A DNA stretch of 64,000 nt, from positions 169,897-233,896 of the forward strand of contig CBFIBQ010000001.1 in the NCBI GenBank assembly GCA_965660875.1, given 5' to 3'. Origin of the DNA: UBA6770 sp965660875. Its GTDB lineage: Bacteria; Bacteroidota; Bacteroidia; Flavobacteriales_G; Salibacteraceae. This document shows, piece by piece, positions 59,995 to 64,000 of the stretch. Each line of letters begins with the position of its first letter. The first letter of the stretch is position 1. Under the pieces are notes generated by a model. The model ran no database searches. It saw only the letters and a program-made list of their open reading frames with translations, and was not told the origin of the DNA. Made by a program: the position numbers and the translations under genes.

Positions 59995-62403
59995 CTATTT
60001 CTTTTTTAAATAGCGTTCAACTCGAGCACGCTGAGCTGCTGTGCACTTCACGCTACCTACAGTTTGTTCAACCACATTTTGAAAATCAGAGTTGTAGAAA
60101 TGGCGCAATAATAGTCCGCAGCTTTTAGATAACTTCCAATTCGACTTTTGGACTCCCCAGAATAAATTAGAAACCAATTGTTCGTCGCAGTAATTGAGAC
60201 GTTTTAAAGCACGAATAGCATTTTGGCGGGTCAAAAAATCAAAACTGTTTGATGTATAATCCACCAATTCAATTAACGCATTAGTATCCTTTGATGCAGC
60301 TTTTATTTCCAACCACTGTATACGTACATTTTTACCTCTTGTACCTGTAATATTTTCAGTTTGCTCTAAGTAATAGGACGTATTCTCCGGAAAATTAGTT
60401 ACCGCCCTCGCCAAGGCTAATTGTATCACGTCGTATGAGGCTGCATCCATCAATTTGATCAATTGCTTTTCATATTTTCGATCAATAGCGGACCACTTAC
60501 TCAGCACTGCTTTTTGTAATTGAGGCGACCCCTTCTCAACTAAATAATTGACCTCTTTTTCCACCCCTTTATTGCCGTTTATTAACTGAATTAGGGCTTC
60601 ACCCTGGGTTAAGTAAAAATTCTCTTGTTTAAAGCAATCGCGCAACACCTCGTCTTTTTTCTTTATATCCACATTGCGGAGCTCCAATAGCGCTTGATAG
60701 CGATCGATCATATTTGGAGCTTTTAAGGCTTGATTTAGCAACCAATCTGTCGGACGCTTAAAAAACAACTTTTTTAGCACTTCTTGATTTGGGTCAAACA
60801 ATACGTAATCTATTTTTTCTTTTCCCAATATATCTAACCTAAAGGTATCCATGCGCTGCTCCAACCAAAACTGCTGTTTAGATTTACTTCCCGACTCATA
60901 ATACACTTCTATCCAAATCGGCATTTTAAAAGTTGAAACTAACGGTGTGGTATCTTGAAGTTGCTCCACGTAAAACACCATCTGGTCACTCTTTTTTTCG
61001 ATTTTATAATCAACAGTTAAGTAAGGCTCCCCTCCTCTACTCACCCATTGATCGATAAACCAACCAATTTCTTGTCCCGTGGTATCGTGAAAAGCATCTA
61101 TTAAATCTTGTGTATTCACGCTACCATATTTATGATCTTTCAAATACTTCTGTATCCCTAATCGATATTCTTGATCGCCAACCACGTAACGCAACATTTT
61201 TAACACCCAACTCCCCTTCAAGTAGTGCCGGCTGCTATTTGCTTGAGAGTGTCCCACACCTCGATAATCTTTTAAGCCTGCTGCCAAAGCAGCCATTTTG
61301 TTATCGTGCATCATTTTTTGAAACTCGTCAGTTCCAAATACATCGCCCGTTACCAAACAGTGATAATAGGTGGCAAAGCTTTCATGCAACCAATGGTGCG
61401 TAGGACTTCTACTAGTAACTAGGTCACCAAACCATTGATGGGCCAACTCATGCCCATTTACGTAAACGTAATTCGCGTCATTGAATGATTTTTCATCAAC
61501 GCAAAAGAAATCCCCAAAAACAGTTGCAGTGGTGTTTTCCATAGCGCCGTACGGAAAATCTTGCACGGGTATTTGACTGTACTTGCCGCCCCATGGGTAG
61601 GGTATTCCAATTTCATTTTCTAAAAAATCAAAGATTTGCTTGGAGTACCTATAGGTAGGTTCTAAGGTTTCTTTTTGATCTGGATAATAGTATTGATTTA
61701 ACAATACCCCAGAACTGGAGCGCTCCCGATTAATGGCATACTTGCCAATGCCCAACATCATTAAATAAGGAGCATGCGGTCTGGCCATTCGATATATCCA
61801 TGTTTTTTCAGTTTCGCTTGTACTTGCAGCTCCTTCCAAAAACCCATTGGACAACACTTCATAATCCTTATCGAAAGTAACCGCAACTGTAGTTGATATT
61901 TTATCCGACATATCATCAAACATGGGCACCCAGTGTCTGTTGTCTATGCCCTGCCCTTGTGTCCAAATCTGTTTTCTGCACCGGCCGGTCGGATCGTCCC
62001 AGCCAATAAAGTAGATTCCTTTTCTTGGGGTTGCTGTGTACTCTATCGTTAGAGTATATGTGGATCCTAATGCTAAAGTAGAATCAAAGCGAAAAACTAT
62101 TCCAGCTTTTTTGGCGGTAAAGTTGGCGGGTTGGCCCTGAAAAACAGCATCGACAATCGTTAAATTAATCCCATCCAAATACAGACTATCCACATTGCTG
62201 CGCAGGGCTTTAAAGGTATGAATGACTGTTCCGATAACCTTTCCAGAATCTGGTACAAAACTTAATTGCAAATTCATTTCTTGAAAATCGACGAATCGCT
62301 CCCTCGGAAAACGATTGACGTCGTCTAAATAACAAAGCGTATCCTGCGCTTTTAAAGGCACATTTGCATAAAGAATTAGTAAGAGAATAATAACCTTTTT
62401 CAT
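59995..62403 (-). CDS. pepN: M1-family zinc aminopeptidase
   Basis: An 802-residue protein with a signal peptide (1-19). The M1 signatures are FPYGAMENTTATVFGD and the zinc site HELAHQWFGDLV (H318 and H322), with the third ligand Glu 19 residues on. A HEAT-like C-terminal helical region covers about 560-802. It removes N-terminal residues from peptides in the periplasm. The start overlaps the stop of the 62400 gene by 4 nt (ATGA). The gene symbol is by family only. Confidence 0.9.
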   Translation of the reverse strand: MKKVIILLLILYANVPLKAQDTLCYLDDVNRFPRERFVDFQEMNLQLSFVPDSGKVIGTVIHTFKALRSNVDSLYLDGINLTIVDAVFQGQPANFTAKKAGIVFRFDSTLALGSTYTLTIEYTATPRKGIYFIGWDDPTGRCRKQIWTQGQGIDNRHWVPMFDDMSDKISTTVAVTFDKDYEVLSNGFLEGAASTSETEKTWIYRMARPHAPYLMMLGIGKYAINRERSSSGVLLNQYYYPDQKETLEPTYRYSKQIFDFLENEIGIPYPWGGKYSQIPVQDFPYGAMENTTATVFGDFFCVDEKSFNDANYVYVNGHELAHQWFGDLVTSRSPTHHWLHESFATYYHCLVTGDVFGTDEFQKMMHDNKMAALAAGLKDYRGVGHSQANSSRHYLKGSWVLKMLRYVVGDQEYRLGIQKYLKDHKYGSVNTQDLIDAFHDTTGQEIGWFIDQWVSRGGEPYLTVDYKIEKKSDQMVFYVEQLQDTTPLVSTFKMPIWIEVYYESGSKSKQQFWLEQRMDTFRLDILGKEKIDYVLFDPNQEVLKKLFFKRPTDWLLNQALKAPNMIDRYQALLELRNVDIKKKDEVLRDCFKQENFYLTQGEALIQLINGNKGVEKEVNYLVEKGSPQLQKAVLSKWSAIDRKYEKQLIKLMDAASYDVIQLALARAVTNFPENTSYYLEQTENITGTRGKNVRIQWLEIKAASKDTNALIELVDYTSNSFDFLTRQNAIRALKRLNYCDEQLVSNLFWGVQKSNWKLSKSCGLLLRHFYNSDFQNVVEQTVGSVKCTAAQRARVERYLKKK

Positions 62404-62753
62404 TCTAAGCTTTTATTATTTGATTTATTACCGCCAGCCAAACTGTTTATTAGAGATAAAATAAAACTCAATAACAATGCCCACCAAAAGCCGTCAATTT
62501 CAAAACCATCCACCGCCCAATCGGCTAGCAGCAATATCGAAGCATTAATTGCAAACAGAAACAAACCAAAGGTCAATATCGTTGCAGGGATGGTAAGCAC
62601 AATCAATAACGGTTTTAACACCGTATTAAAAACTGACAAGACCACAGCTACCACCAAGGCGGTTAAAAATGCGTCAATATGAACACCTGGTAAAAGGTAG
62701 GAACCCAATACAACTGCTACTGAAGAAATGAGAATTCTAGTTATCCAATTCAT
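62400..62753 (-). CDS. holin-like membrane protein (YvlD/phage-holin IV type)
   Basis: A 117-residue protein with four closely spaced membrane helices. The patterns GSYLLPGVHIDAFLTALVVA and LKPLLIVLTIPATILTFGLF are typical of the 'phage holin family' (formerly DUF360), which in most bacteria are not phage genes. Role unclear. It is translated with the M1 peptidase (4-nt overlap). Confidence 0.8.
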   Translation of the reverse strand: MNWITRILISSVAVVLGSYLLPGVHIDAFLTALVVAVVLSVFNTVLKPLLIVLTIPATILTFGLFLFAINASILLLADWAVDGFEIDGFWWALLLSFILSLINSLAGGNKSNNKSLE

Positions 62754-62765
62754 AATGTTTTCGAT

Positions 62766-64000
62766 TTAAATAGGGGCTGCTGCTTGCATCAAGTAACCAC
62801 AAATTAATGCGCCATAGGTTCCAAATGCATAACCCAATACTGCTAGTAACACACCAACAGGAGCTAATGATGGATGGAATGCTGCTGCTACAACCGGAGC
62901 GCTTGCCGCACCACCAATATTCGCTTTTGAACCCACCGCCAAAAAGAAGAAAGGTGCCTTTATAATTTTTGCAACAGCAACTAGCAGAATTACATGCACC
63001 AACATCCAAGTTAAGCCCACTAAAAATATGGCTGGGTTGTCAAAAATGGCCATTACATTCATTTTCATGCCAATACTGGCCACCAGGATATAAATAAATA
63101 CCGAACCAATCTTAGATGCACCAGCGCCCTCATAATTTCTTGCTTTTGTAAAACTCATTACAATCCCAAAAGTTGTTGCAAGGACAATCAGCCAGAAAAA
63201 ACCCGAACCCAAACTAAAAGTTTCCGCCAAATACGGGGCATTTTCCTTTATTAGCGGCGCAATAATATTAGACAACATGTGCGCCAACCCAGTGAATCCC
63301 AATCCTATACCTAGAATAACTATTAGGTCAGTAAAAGACGGAATACGCGCTATTTTTTGACTGAACTCGTGCATGTGATTTTTAAGCGTTTCTACAGAGC
63401 TGGCGTCTGCTTTAAAAAAGGCATCAATCTTTTTTGATTTACCAACTCCAAGGAGCAAAAAGAACATCCAGACTTCTGCCACAATAATGTCCACCGTTAT
63501 CATCATGGAATACATACTTCCCGAAATCAAATTCTTATCGCCCTCTTTAAAGATTTCAAACATCGCAGCTTGATTTGCGCCGCCACCAATCCAGCTACCG
63601 GCAACAGTTGTCATGCCTCTCCAAACCTCACTCGGCTCTGCCCCACCAACGACATCTGGAGCTATTGCAGAAAACAACAAAATGGCTAAAGGACCGCCAA
63701 TTACCACCCCAATGGTTCCCGTAAAAAACATAATCAACGCCTTGGGGCCAAGTTTAAATACCTCTTTCAAATTTATGCTGAGCGTAAGTAATATTAAACT
63801 GGCTGGCAACAGGTACCGAGAAGCAACAAAATAGATTTTAGAACTTCCAATAAAAGGGTGAATGAGTTCGTGGTCGATCTCGTTAATCAAGATAAAGTTT
63901 TTAAAATCTTTAAAAGTAGTGATACCGGAAACCTCGTAACCATTATCAGCTAAAACGGCTAGTGCCGCGGACATATCTATCCATTTTGGCGATATTATTC
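62766..64000 (-). CDS. DUF819 family membrane protein (partial)
   Basis: More than 400 residues, with about ten membrane helices. Characteristic strings are SRYLLPASLILLTLSINLKEVF, GSWIGGGANQAAM and GSKANIGGAASAPVVAAAF. I recognise DUF819 (YjcL-like), proteins of probable transport function. A start at 63974 would lack the usual first helices. The frame stays open to the window edge, so the gene very likely begins beyond 64000. Confidence 0.82.
   Translation of the reverse strand, partial: IISPKWIDMSAALAVLADNGYEVSGITTFKDFKNFILINEIDHELIHPFIGSSKIYFVASRYLLPASLILLTLSINLKEVFKLGPKALIMFFTGTIGVVIGGPLAILLFSAIAPDVVGGAEPSEVWRGMTTVAGSWIGGGANQAAMFEIFKEGDKNLISGSMYSMMITVDIIVAEVWMFFLLLGVGKSKKIDAFFKADASSVETLKNHMHEFSQKIARIPSFTDLIVILGIGLGFTGLAHMLSNIIAPLIKENAPYLAETFSLGSGFFWLIVLATTFGIVMSFTKARNYEGAGASKIGSVFIYILVASIGMKMNVMAIFDNPAIFLVGLTWMLVHVILLVAVAKIIKAPFFFLAVGSKANIGGAASAPVVAAAFHPSLAPVGVLLAVLGYAFGTYGALICGYLMQAAAPI

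Noticed and set aside
62400..62753. prophage indicated by the holin-like gene
   Set aside because: This holin-like family is usually chromosomal and non-phage, and no other phage gene is nearby.

Overview
The window reads as a chromosomal stretch of a Bacteroidota bacterium, most likely a marine or aquatic Flavobacteriales relative. Evidence: low G+C, many lipoproteins and SPII signals, type IX secretion (T9SS) C-terminal signals, Bacteroidota-type -7 boxes (TAnnTTTG), BshC (bacillithiol), the DUF3822-rsmD-coaD cluster, ftsK-lolA, and Bacteroidota-only families (DUF6150-like, DUF6970-like, SBBP-repeat proteins). No rRNA, tRNA, CRISPR array or prophage was recognised.

Layout. 0-3.5 kb: membrane protein, SAM methyltransferase and an S41-type exported protease. 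3.6-8.3 kb: accessory island with a convergent small-gene cassette between inverted GTTGGCAGCA repeats (membrane protein, pentad-repeat exported protein, GIY-YIG protein), an imperfect palindrome with an IS110-family element set against it, a broken mepB copy and a beta-propeller/MepB chimera joined at a REP sequence. 8.4-12.8 kb: ECF sigma factor followed by a five-gene run of an SDR, three membrane proteins and a dehalogenase-like hydrolase. 12.9-25.4 kb: ordinary small genes (VOC, Dus, RNase H, SDR, SOUL, lipoproteins, M3 peptidase, Ig-like repeat protein, DksA/TraR-like). 25.4-43.1 kb: housekeeping (folD, ffh, argS, ftsK, lolA, hemF, a LysM/periplasmic-binding fusion, guaA, a T9SS-type surface protein, bshC).

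43.2-46.3 kb is the most unusual part. A REP-associated tyrosine transposase (RAYT) lies between oppositely oriented REP sequences. Two short REP(+)/REP(-) pairs that look like internally deleted versions of it bound the region. Inside are three copies of a module in which the 3' end of a T9SS cargo gene overlaps the start of a lipoprotein gene by exactly 41 nt. The cargo bodies are gone and one lipoprotein is cut by a REP.

46.4-64 kb returns to core functions: nth, a thioredoxin-fold protein, alkB, a RecD-like helicase, DUF3822-rsmD-coaD-tlpA, a 1119-residue repeat protein, a lone DNA methyltransferase facing a possible nuclease-fold protein, an M1 aminopeptidase, a holin-like membrane protein and a DUF819 permease that runs off the right edge.

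All functional calls come from reading motifs and recognising families by eye; no database search was run.
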